From: Rhodeus uyekii | Lineage: Eukaryota > Chordata > Actinopteri > Cypriniformes > Acheilognathidae | Length of the DNA: 64,000 nucleotides | Assembly: GCA_037043235.1 (NCBI GenBank) | Contig: JAWRVZ010000274.1 | Coordinates: 310,001 to 374,000, forward strand | Reading direction: 5' to 3' | Shown here: piece by piece, positions 12,041 to 21,448 of the stretch | How the letters are laid out: each line of letters opens with the position of its first letter | Numbering within the stretch: position 1 is the first letter of the stretch | Position numbers and translations under genes: made by a program | Notes under the pieces: generated by a model | What the model was told of the DNA's origin: nothing | Database searches by the model: none | Seen by the model: only the letters and a program-made list of their open reading frames with translations

Positions 12041-12238
12041 CAGCCCTTTGCGCCTTCCGGGCTTGCTCAGACACCTCTAAGCTGCCGCTTCCGGGTTCCG
12101 GCACTCTTTTATGACCTAGTTTGTGAAATCACTCACGCGCGCAACGGAAGTTTACATATTGTGCTTCGCGAGACAGCGTCCAAGCATTTCCCAAAGCGTT
12201 CGACACAGGGAACTATAGTTACATACGTAAGCTGAGAC
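12041..12238 (+). repeat. DIRS copy B right terminal repeat
   Basis: Continues GCTGCGTCTTTGGCCTCAGC to ACTATAGTTACATACGTAAG. It is closely similar to the fragment at 360-530 and, more distantly, to the right terminal repeat at 51541-51790. No left partner is kept. Confidence 0.65.
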
Positions 12239-12320
12239 GTTATGAGCTCAGTCCTGGAACAGATTATGCTCATATCTCAAGGTATTACTGTATTTGTAAC
12301 TTTCCCTTATGCTCATAATA

Positions 12321-12799
12321 CACTACAGTTGAAAAGTTTGAGGTTAGTAAGATTTCTATGTTTTTAAAAGATGACTGTAATGTTCACTAAGGCTGCAATT
12401 ATTTGCAAAACAGTAACATTGTGAAATGTGTTTTTGCAATAAAAAAAAAAAATAAAAAAACTTATTTATTCCTGTGATAGAAAAGTTGAAATTTAAGTAG
12501 CCATTTCTACGGTCTTCAGTGTTTCATGATCATTTAGAAATAATTCTAAGATGCTGAATTGTAATTCAAAAAACATATTACTATTATAAATGTTAAAACA
12601 GTGTTATTATTGTCATTGCTAAAACCATTATATTCATTTCAGGATTCTTTGATAAATAGAAAAGCTCAAAAGAACAGTGTTTAAAATAGAAAGCTTTACA
12701 TTATAAATGTCTATATTGCCACATCTGATCAATGTAATGCATCCTTTCTGAATAAATGGACTAAAAAAAAGTTTTGACCTCAAACTTTTGAACTGTAGT
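12321..12799. mobile_element. Nonautonomous TIR element
   Basis: Inverted ends CTACAGTTGAAAAGTTTGAG (about 12323) and CTCAAACTTTTGAACTGTAG (about 12780-12799) pair almost perfectly over about 22 bp. The interior is A/T-rich with no coding capacity. The end sequence resembles the very common cyprinid repeat ending in CAAACTTTTGAACrGTAG. No clean target duplication was resolved. Confidence 0.6.
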
Positions 12800-13104
12800 A
12801 TAAACTACCAATATTCCTGATGGTGAAAAATGTCATCCATGTCTATTTGTCAACTCTGCACATACTCTTTTAAGACCTTATAGTATTGTATCTATTATAA
12901 CTCCTTGGCATTTCTCAGCCAATATCTGTGTGAATGAACAGTGTGTGCTGACAAACTCCCTGAAGATAAAGTGAAATAATCACAAAACATCAAAGCTAAA
13001 ACTATTTCAAAAGAGAAACCCTGAGTTGAGCGGCCAAAGACGAGCAAAAGAAGTCTAGAGATCAGTTAAACGTGCAGATCATCTGAACAAATGCTGATAC
13101 TCAC

Positions 13105-13214
13105 TGAGAGTTGTCCAGACAGGTACTGAGGGTTGTCCCGGTGCATGCCAGGACTCATGGGGGACGTGACAGAGATGGAGGGACCCATTTTTTGGGATTC
13201 AAAGGAACTTGAAC
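13105..13214 (-). CDS. rims2: rims2 exon: PDZ-C2A linker
   Basis: A 110-bp exon with acceptor CTTCAG|GTTCAAG and donor CTCTCA|GTGAGT on the minus strand. It encodes SSSFESQKMGPSISVTSPMS, then PGMHRDNPQYLSGQLS. This serine-rich linker between PDZ and C2A is characteristic of RIM2 (SSSSFESQKM...SPMSPGM...QLS). It takes one base from the previous exon (A|GT, Ser) and ends in phase 0 before the C2A exon. In the family the segment connects the Munc13/ELKS-binding part to the C2A domain. Confidence 0.93.
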
Positions 13215-13285
13215 CTGAAGAATAAGTAATGAAGGCGTAAGAATTTATGAGCTTCATATAGTACATAAAAAACAACTAAACTTAC

Positions 13286-13332
13286 TTGATTCAAGTTGTC
13301 CATGTGTGCTCTCTGGTATTCTAGGGACATCT
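13286..13332 (-). CDS. rims2: rims2 micro-linker exon after PDZ
   Basis: A 47-bp exon with acceptor TTGTAG|AGATGTC and donor GAATCAA|GTAAGT. It encodes (G)DVPRIPESTHGQLES(S), matching the post-PDZ linker of RIM2 (GDIPRIPDSTHAQLES in mammals). Both borders split codons that close exactly with the neighbouring exons (ATT GG|A and A|GT), which supports the placement. It is too short to appear in simple ORF scans. Confidence 0.92.
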
Positions 13333-13390
13333 CTACAAGGAAAGAGAGAAAAGCATTTTAAATGGAGAGCATCCCATGTCAGAAGGTAAT

Positions 13391-13834
13391 ATGGCTGGGT
13401 GATAAAGCTAAAATATCAGTTTTTGGACATATAATATAAAAATTTACATTTTCTTTAATCAATCATTTAACCAAACAGTAATTATTTTCAAGCAGTTATT
13501 CAAAATAGTTATAAATATAAATATTGATCTATATATAGTGTATTTTTTTTTACAAAAAATGCCATTTTTGAGTGATGATGCCAATGAGTCCTTGAAATTT
13601 TTAAAAAGAATAGAAAAAGAATAAAACTTCCAAAGCCTGTCTGGACTTTTGCTACTGAGGTTAAAATCAGAGATGACATTAAATCATCTCAAAGAACAGA
13701 ACTGACTTGGTACCTGTTTTGTGAAATATTATTACCAAATAAAAAGATATCAAATATTTACAGTGGTAACTCATTTTACTGTATATTGCCATCAAAATAA
13801 TATTAAATGCATCACTGATATATTGCCCAGCTCT
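13391..13834. mobile_element. Possible nonautonomous TIR element in a short intron
   Basis: ATGGCTGGGTGATAAAGC (13391) and the inverted right end TATTGCCCAGCTC (about 13820-13832) with ATATCA on both inner sides form imperfect inverted ends. The interior is A/T-rich and noncoding. No target duplication was confirmed. Confidence 0.4.
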
Positions 13835-14163
13835 TCAATGTTAACCCGAGCATCTGACCATGTAGCTGCTAGATTCTTAATGTCTTAAGGGGGGAAAATC
13901 TCTAGCATTTTGAAATACACAAACAATAATTTCAAAGCATGTCAAGCTGCTCTGCTAAAGCACAGACCTGAAGCAGGACGTTCATTTCAAAACATGAATG
14001 TTGAATTGCTGAAATACGTGTGTTTGTGTGTATGAATATAAGTATTCATATATTAAGCTACTACAGGTTATTCTTCTTCACAAACCTTCACTGTCAAAGA
14101 CAATGTGCTCTGTGTCCCTGAACTGACATATTGAGCAATAATACATCATCAGCTTTAACTCAC

Positions 14164-14287
14164 CCAATGGGCCGTGAGACCACCAGCTCCACCTGGGGCT
14201 CTGGCTTGGATTCTAGAATTATATTGTAAACTTCTTTGAATGTGGCTCCCTGCAAGACCCTCCCATTCCACTCTAGAACCTGATCAC
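14164..14287 (-). CDS. rims2: rims2 exon: C-terminal part of the PDZ domain
   Basis: A 124-bp exon with acceptor CCTCAG|GTGATC and donor CCCATTGG|GTGAGT. It encodes GDQVLEWNGRVLQGATFKEV, then YNIILESKPEPQVELVVSRP and IG: the second half of the RIM PDZ domain, including the EVYNIIL helix that lines the ligand groove. In RIM proteins this PDZ domain binds ELKS and N/P-type calcium-channel tails and so places channels at the active zone (family knowledge). Codon phases close with both neighbours (CCA G|GT GAT and ATT GG|A GAT). Confidence 0.95.
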
Positions 14288-15247
14288 CTGAGGACGAATA
14301 CAACACAGGATGTTTACAACAAAATATTATCTCCACTTAAAGCGAGATACTTTGGACAAATTATACAATTAAAATTGTGAAATGATTGAGCCAAGTGCAG
14401 CCTAAAATTCTTTCATCATTTACTCACTCTTATGTTGTTCTAAAACCATAAGACCATTAGAAACCATGTAACCTAAACTTTGATGCTTTTAAACATTTAT
14501 AAAGAAAAATGTAAGATATAAAAAAATATAAGATATGCTTCTGTCCCTCTGTTGAAAGTCTACTCCACCAGAACGTTCAACGCTTCTTTTCTTTTCTTCA
14601 TGGGGTCATGAACAGAGAAATCAAATTTTTCTTGAACTTTTGATATATAAGAGGTCCTCATACAATAAGAATATCCTGTAAGTTTAAAAACTTGTTAGTT
14701 CAAAAACAGCTTTTACTATAACCAAGCACAGGGAGTGAGTGGAATGTGTCTATGTAATAGATAGGTGAAAGTCCGCCTTGGCAGAAGAATGTCAATAACA
14801 CCTGTTTCATCAATGCAACATTAGCCCCGCCCACTGGTGTGTTAGTGAGATGACGAGGAGAAACGGACTAAAAATAACATTACCTTCCAAAGGATCCTAT
14901 TACTAGAAATGTGGTTATTTATTTTCAACAATCTGAATGTATTAGTTGAACATTATTTAATTGGATTTGGCATATTTCACTGTGGAATCTTTGGCAAATC
15001 AGTCGCAATTCAGCGCAGGCTTTGCAAGCAAACTTTTATGATATGGACTTGACAGCAATTCCACAACAGTAACTGGGTTCATTCTAATTACTTATCTGTG
15101 ACTAGTGATTTCTGATATGTAATAATTAATGTACAGTCGGATGTTCTTTGCCTATGTATCAGTTAAATACACCAGTGACTAAACGGTTAACTTCATAGTG
15201 TTTCTCTTAAGTAGGATGAAAATAATCTGTTATTTAAACTGTGACTA
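14288..15247. other. rims2 intron, no clear feature
   Basis: Intron sequence. About 14400-14460 (TCATTTACTCACTCTTATGT) is a fragment of the TTAAAGG-ended cyprinid repeat seen complete at 21630-22727. Nothing else is recognised. Confidence 0.45.
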
Positions 15248-16229
15248 CACTCACCTAAAGGATTATTAGAAACACCATACTAATACTGTGTGTGACCCCC
15301 TTTCGCCTTCGAAACTGCCTTAATTCAATGTGGCATTGATTCAACAAGGTGCTGAAAGAATTCTTTAGAAATGTTGGCCCATAGTGATAGGATATCATCT
15401 TGCAGTTGATGGAGATTTATGGGATGCACATCCAGGGTACGAAGCTCTCGTTCCACCACATCCCAAAGATGCTCTACTGGGTTGAGATCTGATGAATGTG
15501 GGGGCCATTTAGTACAGTGAACTCGATGCTTGATTGAGTTTTGTGACATGGTGCATTATCCTGCTGGAAGTAGCCATCACAGGATGGGTAGATGGTGGTC
15601 ATAAAGGGATGGACATGGTCAGAAACAATGCTCAGGTAGGCCGTGGCATTTAAACGATGCCCAATTGGCACTAAGGGGCCAAAAGTGTGCCAAGAAAACA
15701 TCCCCCACACCATTACACCACCACCACCAGCCTGCACAGTGGTAACAAGGCATGATGGATCCATGTTCTCATTCTGTTTACGCCAAATTCTGACTCTATT
15801 ATCTGAATGTCTCGACAAAAATCGAGACTCATCAGAACAGGCAACATATTTCCAGTCTTCAACTGTCCAATTTTTTGTGAGATTGTGCAAATTGTAGCCT
15901 CTTTTTCCTATTTGAAGTGGAGATGAGTGGTACCCAGTGGGGTCTTCTGCTGTTGTAGCCCATCTGCCTCAAGGTTGTGCGTGTTGTAGCTTCACAAATG
16001 CTTTGCTGCATACCTCGGTTGCTTTTCTCACCAGTCTTTTTAAACCCTAGAAATGGTTGTGCATGAAAATCCCAGAAACGGAGCAGATTGTGAAATACTC
16101 AAAATTGCTTAAACCACCTTTCTTTCCTATTCTGACATTCAGTTTGGAGTTCAGGAGATTGTCTTGACCAGGACCAACCCCTAAATGCATTGAAGCAACT
16201 GCCATTCCTAATAATACTTTAGGTGAGTG
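15248..16229 (-). mobile_element. Tc1-like transposon copy C, deleted
   Basis: The ends CACTCACCTAAAGGATTATT (15248) and AATAATACTTTAGGTGAGTG (16229) are inverted and flanked by TA on both sides, the Tc1/mariner signature. The element is 982 bp, clearly shorter than its relative at 52969-54919, because parts of the transposase N-terminal region are lost. Position 16113-16127 reads (minus) GAGTATTTCACAATC, the undisturbed form of the site into which a MITE inserted in the other copy. Confidence 0.85.
15325..15890 (-). pseudogene. Tc1-like transposase, catalytic domain, frameshifted
   Basis: Two overlapping minus frames cover the DD34E domain: the first (15474-15890) reads ACSDESRFLSRHSDNRVRIW and GYFQQDNAPCHKTQSS; the second (15325-15549) reads KWPPHSSDLNPVEHLWDVVE. 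The three catalytic positions (Asp in DESRF, Asp in QQDNAPCH, Glu in NPVEHLW) are all visible. One frameshift near 15520 separates the second Asp from the Glu. The paired and DNA-binding N-terminal part is mostly missing, so the gene is dead. Confidence 0.85.
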
Positions 16230-16813
16230 TATTTGAAAGCGATCAAAGAACGCTCCTTTTACAACCTGATAAATCTCAAATCTCAAATTATTTACATTGT
16301 GTTTGCACTGTTAGTTATGATGAAAGCATTTGTTAGTGTGAAATCGAGTTGTAATGACGAGATCACTGCATTCATGCACTCAAAATGTCTGTGATCGGCA
16401 AGCATGTTCATCACTGCAACCTTTCATGCCACAATCTAAATAGCATAGATATACTGTAATGCTATAATCAAGACTTTTCACGATTAGCTAACCTTGAGGA
16501 GTATAATAGTAAAAACGTGCTAAAGGTTTTCCAGAAGGTTCCACATATAATACTTATTTAATATGCAAAGATGTGAGCCAATCCAAGCAGCGGACGTTTA
16601 CACTGAACTCACAATAGACACATCTCTTCAGACAAAGCATTCACATCAGAGGCTAAAATCAGGGTAGGAAAAATGCCTTTTATTTCCTTTTAAATGAAGA
16701 TGTAATTACTGATGTGAAAATCATACTAACATTATAAGTGCATCCCAAAAAAAGGTTGCAGACAATAAAACAATGCAGTTCATGAACCCTTTAAATTATT
16801 TTGTCATGTGTAC
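16230..16813. other. rims2 intron, no feature seen
   Basis: Spacer between the Tc1 copy and a hAT element. Nothing recognised. Confidence 0.5.
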
Positions 16814-16988
16814 CAGTGGTCCCCAACCCCCGGGCCACAGACCGGTACCAGTCTGTGGATCAAATTGTACCGGGCCGCCCAAGGAACATAACATTTTTTC
16901 CATTTTATTTACTGTGGTATATTTATCTCGGGTCTGTGTGACCTTCCATGGACGAGAGGTTAACCAGGAGCTCAGAGACGGAAATGAC

Positions 16989-17144
16989 AAAGCTTCAATG
17001 ACACTGCCACTTGCAGCCGCTCAGCTCCAGACGTCACCTAAAGCCGTACAAATACCGCGCATGCGCAAAATATCGTGATATCGGGCCGATTTTAGGTGAC
17101 GTCTGGAGCTGAGCGGCTGCAAGCGGCAGTATTATTGAAGCTTT
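16989..17144. repeat. Internal hairpin of the hAT element
   Basis: The 54-base arm 16989-17042 (ending GCTCAGCTCCAGACGTCACC TAAA) pairs with 17091-17144 with only about four mismatches. The loop of about 48 bases contains the palindromic GCGCATGCGC and TATCGTGATA. This is much longer pairing than needed for ordinary hAT subterminal repeats and may reflect a secondary insertion or an inverted duplication. Confidence 0.7.
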
Positions 17145-17260
17145 GGTGGAGAGAAGGTGTGTATCACTCCTCTCTGTTCACCGGTACTTTCTCATGTTTA
17201 AAAGTACTTGGTGTACGTGTATATTATGTTGGCTAAAATTTAACTCACAAATTAGCAAAA

Positions 17261-17398
17261 ATGAGTACGAAACAGACGTCGTTAGAAAGTTTCAGCACTT
17301 CCCTATTACCATTTCCAACATCTTATCTGTGTGAAGCGGGGTTTACCCCCAGATGGAACCGTCTCATTGCAAAGAAACAAGCTCAGGGTTCTCATTGA
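17261..17398 (+). pseudogene. 45-codon fusion of hAT transposase N- and C-termini
   Basis: An ATG at 17261 opens MSTKQTSLESF, resembling the start of hAT/ZBED-type transposases. It continues in frame, without the BED finger or catalytic core, into LLPFPTSYLCEAGF, the hAT C-terminal dimerisation motif (FPTTYLCExGFS in the family). It ends at a TGA after KKQAQGSH. The internal deletion happens to preserve the frame. The product would lack DDE residues and the RW core. Whether it is translated is unknown. Confidence 0.6.
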
Positions 17399-17710
17399 TT
17401 TAGCGTTCTAGTGAGTTAAAATGTAAAATTACTTTATATTCAATCAATAAACAATCAACGTCACCCCCACGGGCCGCGGTAAAATGATCATACGTTGACC
17501 GGTCCACGGCAATAAAAAGGTTGGGGACCACTGATGTATACACTATAGAACCACACAATTCAACAGGACTGTAGAATCCAATTCAGCACCTCTGACTTAA
17601 ATGAGAAACATTGTTTCAGACCAAATGTATGCTTTAACGCTTTGTACACTCAAAGATGCTGAAGTATTGAAAGAAATGTGTTTAATTGTGGTCTGAACAG
17701 AAGTGTTCAC

Positions 17711-17810
17711 CTGGTCGGAGATGGCCGACAGTGTCTGCTAGACTTCCTCTCTTCACCTTCGTGATGAAAGCACAAAGTCTGCCAGACTCTGTCATCTTCC
17801 CTCCCACGAC
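17711..17810 (-). CDS. rims2: rims2 exon: middle of the PDZ domain
   Basis: A 100-bp exon with acceptor TTGCAG|GTCGTG and donor CGACCAG|GTGAAC. It encodes VVGGKMTESGRLCAFITKVK, then RGSLADTVGHLRP(G). The TESGRLCAF and DTVGHLRPG residues are the RIM2-type version of this segment (RIM1 has TDLGRLGAF, DVVGHLRAG). It starts in phase 0 after LLGLK and leaves one base that completes Gly with the next exon. The GLKVVGGK carboxylate-binding loop of the PDZ domain spans the junction with the exon at 18482. Confidence 0.95.
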
Positions 17811-18481
17811 CTGCAACACAGACAAAACGCAATGCAATTTAAAATATATTTTACAATTATTTTCAGTGCATAGGGTCTAAAGGTGATTATTTATGTGGAT
17901 TTAACTACTGAAAGTTTGACCTCTACCACAGAGAAATGATAATGATTCATAGGCATCAAAACATTACAATACCATGTGTGCTAAAATTGTGATACGAGAT
18001 CACTATGAATGAGCTGATAGCGTATGCATTTTCTATATTGTTTTAAAATCTTATTCACTAAAGGGACTATGCAAATCAGGCAACAGAGCAAACATACCCA
18101 CAAAACGAATACTAAACACATTTGGTCCAGTGGAAATTTCTCCCTATTCTCAAAAATGTAGAGAAACAATGGCTGAAAGACAGTGAGTGGGCAAACGTTC
18201 AGTAACTTAAGCAATAGATCAGCATAAATAGTGCCCTTTGTGGGAATGGGTACTGTTTTAAGTGTAATGAACCATCACCAACCAATTTATAATACAAGAA
18301 CTCAAGCCAAATTCAGTCCACAATATAGTGACAAAGGTCAAAATTAAAATCATTAAGAGAAAGTAAAACATTCAGTATTGTGTATGAAGCTATTCAAGTA
18401 TTTGCTGAAGTTCTCCTATGACCTAGGGTTATTCTCAGACTTTTAATGAGTGAACTATGACAGTGTTTAGACAACTCTTAC
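17811..18481. other. rims2 intron, no feature seen
   Basis: A 671-bp intron between two PDZ exons, GT/AG bordered on the minus strand. Nothing recognised inside. Confidence 0.6.
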
Positions 18482-18601
18482 CTTGAGGCCCAGCAGTGCC
18501 CCTGTGTCTCTGGGCACTGTGCCATCTTTCATCCGCTTGTTTAGCACGATCCGCCCTATTAGGCGCTCTCCATCTTTGGATGGTTGCCATGTCACCGGGT
18601 G
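18482..18601 (-). CDS. rims2: rims2 exon: start of the PDZ domain
   Basis: A 120-bp exon (40 whole codons, phase 0 at both ends) with acceptor CCATAG|CACCCG and donor CTCAAG|GTAAGA. It encodes HPVTWQPSKDGERLIGRIVL, then NKRMKDGTVPRDTGALLGLK. The KRMKDGTVPRDTGA insert between the first PDZ strands marks RIM2 rather than RIM1. Because it begins in phase 0, it can be joined to either of the two upstream cassettes (21149-21351 or 21449-21513), each of which ends in phase 0. Confidence 0.95.
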
Positions 18602-18660
18602 CTATGGGGTCAAAGTGACAATACACCTTTGATTTTTACACAAGCATCCACACTGCACAT

Positions 18661-18661
<1 letters not shown>

Positions 18662-18694
<33 letters not shown>
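18662..18694. repeat. (CA)n microsatellite
   Basis: About 16 uninterrupted CA units just upstream (minus strand) of the PDZ-start exon, in the intron. Confidence 0.95.
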
Positions 18695-18697
<3 letters not shown>

Positions 18698-19041
18698 GGC
18701 TCAGGGAAGTTAGAGGAGGAGGTTAAACTCTTATTTTCTGTGAAGACACAAACCATCCCAAGGTGTTACTTAGAAATAAGGTATTGTTTTAAAGTCAAAA
18801 TGAAATATATCCACAACCCTTTGCAATCGTATATTCGAGTGAAACACAAAAGACATTTGAATTTACCTGTTGAGAATTAACTGAGTCATGACATGAGTAA
18901 TCCATCATTTTTTTATCTTTGAAATAACAAGCGCAGATGATAAGACCAAGAACACACATTTCATAACCTTAAAAGGATAATTTCTTGAATCTTGTCATGA
19001 GGAATTTATAAAAGCAATAAATTCCAGAACATTTACAGTAA

Positions 19042-19632
19042 TTAAAGAAATAATCCACACAAAATTGAAAATCCTGTCATCATTTTCTTATTCTCATGTC
19101 GTAAAACAATATGATAAAGAAAAGCCTGAAAACATTTCCATCCTCCGTAGTTCTCAAAACTAATATACACTTAGATTCAATTCATATGGTGCATCAAGAC
19201 ATACGCTGCCAAATTTGACATAAATTATGTCTAATATCATTGTTGTTGTTTTTTATCTTGATGCTGTTTGAAGAGCTGCTAGGAAGGAGAAGATGATAAG
19301 CAATTAACAACATTTGCATTAGACTATATTTTTTACAGACTTTGTAAAAATACGTGTCTTGCTCCTCACTTAAAGATATTGTATGGCTTCAGAAAACTTC
19401 TGACTTTGGAAATCTAACATGATTTGTATAGACCACTTTTTGGTATACTACATGTTTTTACCATTGTTTAAGCCTGACACCCTAACCCCATTATGAATAA
19501 GAGCACTCTAAACATTCTGATCTTCTGTTGTGTACACAGAGGAAAAAATGTCATACAGATCTGGAACGACATGAGGGTAAATGATGACAGAATCTTGCCA
19601 TTTTCTAACAGCATGAAAGTAAAATAATTTTA
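19042..19632. mobile_element. TTAAAG-ended cyprinid TIR repeat
   Basis: The left side reads TTAAAGAAATAATCCACAC and CTGTCATCATTTTCTTATTC. The right side is its inverse (ACATGAGGGTAAATGATGAC AGAATCTT, about 19570-19593). The layout is the same as the longer copy at 21630-22727. It is noncoding. The exact right end is uncertain. Confidence 0.55.
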
Positions 19633-19747
19633 CACCCTATAGGGGTCAGTTTGTGCATTCATCGAGAACAAACACAATAGACGGGACAAGGTGAGAGGTA
19701 TCTAGCACACAATTCTGTGGACAGCAACACACAGCAGTGAATTAGAT

Positions 19748-20540
19748 CAGCAGTTCTCAACTGGTGGATTCACAATATAGATCTGGGCAGATATTAATAA
19801 ATTAAAGCAATAAGCCCCGAGAAGTTGTGGTTTACAGTGATTTTAGAGCAGTTGTAGGCACAACGTGAAGCAGAGTCATACAGTAATATTGATGTAATGA
19901 GTTTATACAGCATTATACATCTTAGAATGAGACTCAAGGTTGAGAACTATGCATTATATTAAAAATGATATTAAATGCAAACAACCTGTAGTGGGCATGG
20001 TTTGTAATATGGGATGCAAACAGACCCTTTTAAGTAAAAAAAAACAAACAAACAATAGAATTACCAAGTTTTAAAAGAGGGAAGAAATCCACACATTTAA
20101 ATTCAAAATCAAAATGTACAGATTATGCACAAATGTGTTGTTTTCAAGCATAAATTCTAAAACCTAAATTTAGACAGCTTCTAACATGGAGAGATTGTTA
20201 TTAGACAAGTTCCAGCAACAAGCAAATTGTCTGTCCAACCTGAATGCGAAACAGTCAGAAGATATTTAATATATATTTTTATATTATATTATATGATATA
20301 TAATATATTTAATTTAATATATGTAGAGGGGGATTTTGGACAAATGAGGCTTCACTTTGTTTTCCTATGAAGTGCAATGAACCATAAATAAAAACCAAAT
20401 CATTACTTCTTGTGGTTATAATTTGAGACTAAAACTCAAATGTCCATGCTTGTTGCTTCATCACATCACATATGGTTCAGACACAGTGTTAAAAAAGACA
20501 TTTTTGAACCAGTTTAAGCAAAATCAGTTGAGAAGCACTG
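19748..20540. mobile_element. hAT (Charlie-like) nonautonomous element
   Basis: The left end CAGCAGTTCTCAACTG and the inverted right end CAGTTGAGAAGCACTG match at about 13 of 16 positions. AATTAGAT (19740-19747) and ATCTAGAT (20541-20548) agree at six of eight bases, an imperfect hAT target duplication. CAGxxxTTCTCAAC ends are typical of Charlie-type hATs. No transposase remnant is seen. An internal copy of GGTTGAGAACTATG occurs at 19932. Confidence 0.6.
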
Positions 20541-20548
20541 ATCTAGAT

Positions 20549-21148
20549 CAATCCATTAACCAAAGACAAAAGCAAAGTAAATTGCTCTCACACCCTCAAG
20601 CAGTATGGATGTAGCAAGCTACTTCTATTCACTATTGTGAAAGACATGGTGAACAAACAAAAACAACAGACAGGGCAGGAAAGGGCAGAATGAAGAATGA
20701 GACAGTGAAAAGGGGAAAAGAAAAACAACTGCTTAGTGCAAGATTGATTCCCACACTAGTCTATCCCTGTGTTTAAGCTGAGACTGAAGGATTGTGTGGA
20801 AAAATCATGTCAGCAAATCCCAAAGGAGGAAATAGTGTGAGAAGGTAACGTGACCGAGTGAGGAAAACAGGTTTGCAATCAGAATGGAGCGTCTGTCCGC
20901 ATCGAGAAGCATGCAGCATATGGAACAAACAGTGCCAGGAAGTTTGTCATTCATCTTTCTGAGTGTTAGGATGCGCCACGACTTTGCAGCCAGAAATAAG
21001 TGGAGCCAAGCAAACAAGAGGGTTCTCCTCTCTTCTAAGAGGCATGATTAGAGTAGAAAACCCTCTAGGGGCAGAAACAGACAGTGAATGTGTCGAGCAG
21101 GTCAGTCACAGGAAGCGAGAGGTAGGCGGCAGGAAGTCGTCTCAGTAC
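20549..21148. other. rims2 intron, no feature seen
   Basis: Intron between the hAT element and the donor of the exon at 21149. Nothing recognised. Confidence 0.5.
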
Positions 21149-21351
21149 CTTGTCGCTATGGCTATGCTCCTCATTTAGCGTGGTGCTACTGCACGTGTCA
21201 ACCCCTGAATCTTTGACCTGTGGCTCGCACCACTCCACGTCTTCATCGTGGGAGCGCTCCCAAAATCGCACCACTGTCTTTTGCCTCTCAGACAGGGCGT
21301 CCAAAAAATATGCCTGCCCATTTGTTTTTCTTTTTCCCCTTTGAATGTTGC
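21149..21351 (-). CDS. rims2: rims2 cassette exon (long alternative) before PDZ
   Basis: A 203-bp exon with acceptor CTTTTAG|GCAACA and donor GACAAG|GTACTG. It reads (G)NIQRGKRKTNGQ, SERQKT, VEWCEPQVKDSGVDTCSSTT and LNEEHSHSDK. Mammalian RIM2 has KGKRKT..., EWSEPQIKDSGVDTCSSTTL NEEHSHSDK in this place, so it is clearly orthologous. It takes one base from the linker exon at 32634 (GAA AAA G|GC) and ends in phase 0 before HPVTW. It cannot be joined after the 21449-21513 cassette without a frameshift, since that exon also ends in phase 0. A putative shorter product would result from skipping. Confidence 0.92.
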
Positions 21352-21448
21352 CTAAAAGTTATGGAGGATATAAAAAAAGGAGGAGAAACAAAACATGCAG
21401 AGGTGAATTAAACGAGGGGAAATGGGGTGAGAGGGTCAGAAGCCTCAC

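Larger units (their letters stand above)
9745..12238 (+). mobile_element. DIRS-type retrotransposon copy B, deleted
   Basis: In order the copy holds: a 5'-truncated gag-like region (9753-10344), the first part of reverse transcriptase (10420-10803), a jump into the region after RNase H, most of a tyrosine recombinase (about 11250-11865), the internal complementary region (about 11930-12040) and the right terminal repeat to about 12238. The left terminal repeat is missing. Compared with the copy at 47184-51790, the RT palm with YIDD plus RNase H are deleted here, and a second deletion removes the middle of the recombinase. It cannot be autonomous. Confidence 0.85.
9638..12290. mobile_element. 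Tigger/pogo-like MITE split by a DIRS insertion
   Basis: The left end CTCTAATACCTTGAGATATG (9638) and right end GCTCATATCTCAAGGTATTA ending ACTG at 12290 are inverted copies flanked by TA. Only about 100 bp on the left and 50 bp on the right belong to this element (with CATACGAGTATTC/GAGGTACGAGC repeats typical of the group). The rest is the DIRS copy at about 9745-12238, so the MITE was there before the DIRS insertion. Confidence 0.7.
16814..17533 (+). mobile_element. hAT (Zaphod-like) internally deleted transposon
   Basis: Ends CAGTGGTCCCCAACCCCCGG and AGGTTGGGGACCACTG form a hAT-type inverted repeat. ATGTGTAC (16806-16813) and ATGTATAC (17534-17541) flank it, an 8-bp target duplication with one mismatch. 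The CCCCAACCCCCGGGCC end resembles the Zaphod group of hAT elements known in vertebrates. Inside are a 54-bp-armed hairpin (16989-17144) and a short ORF made of the transposase ends (17261-17398). Confidence 0.85.

Noticed and set aside
11499..12104. 201-codon minus-strand frame over the DIRS recombinase
   Set aside because: Antisense shadow of the recombinase and internal complementary region of DIRS copy B.
15643..15897. Plus-strand frame opposite the Tc1 transposase
   Set aside because: It is the antisense shadow of the transposase; the same shadow appears at 54281-54502 minus.
18435..18626. 63-codon minus frame over the PDZ-start exon
   Set aside because: It overlaps the real exon in the wrong phase; the correct frame gives HPVTWQPSKDGERL.
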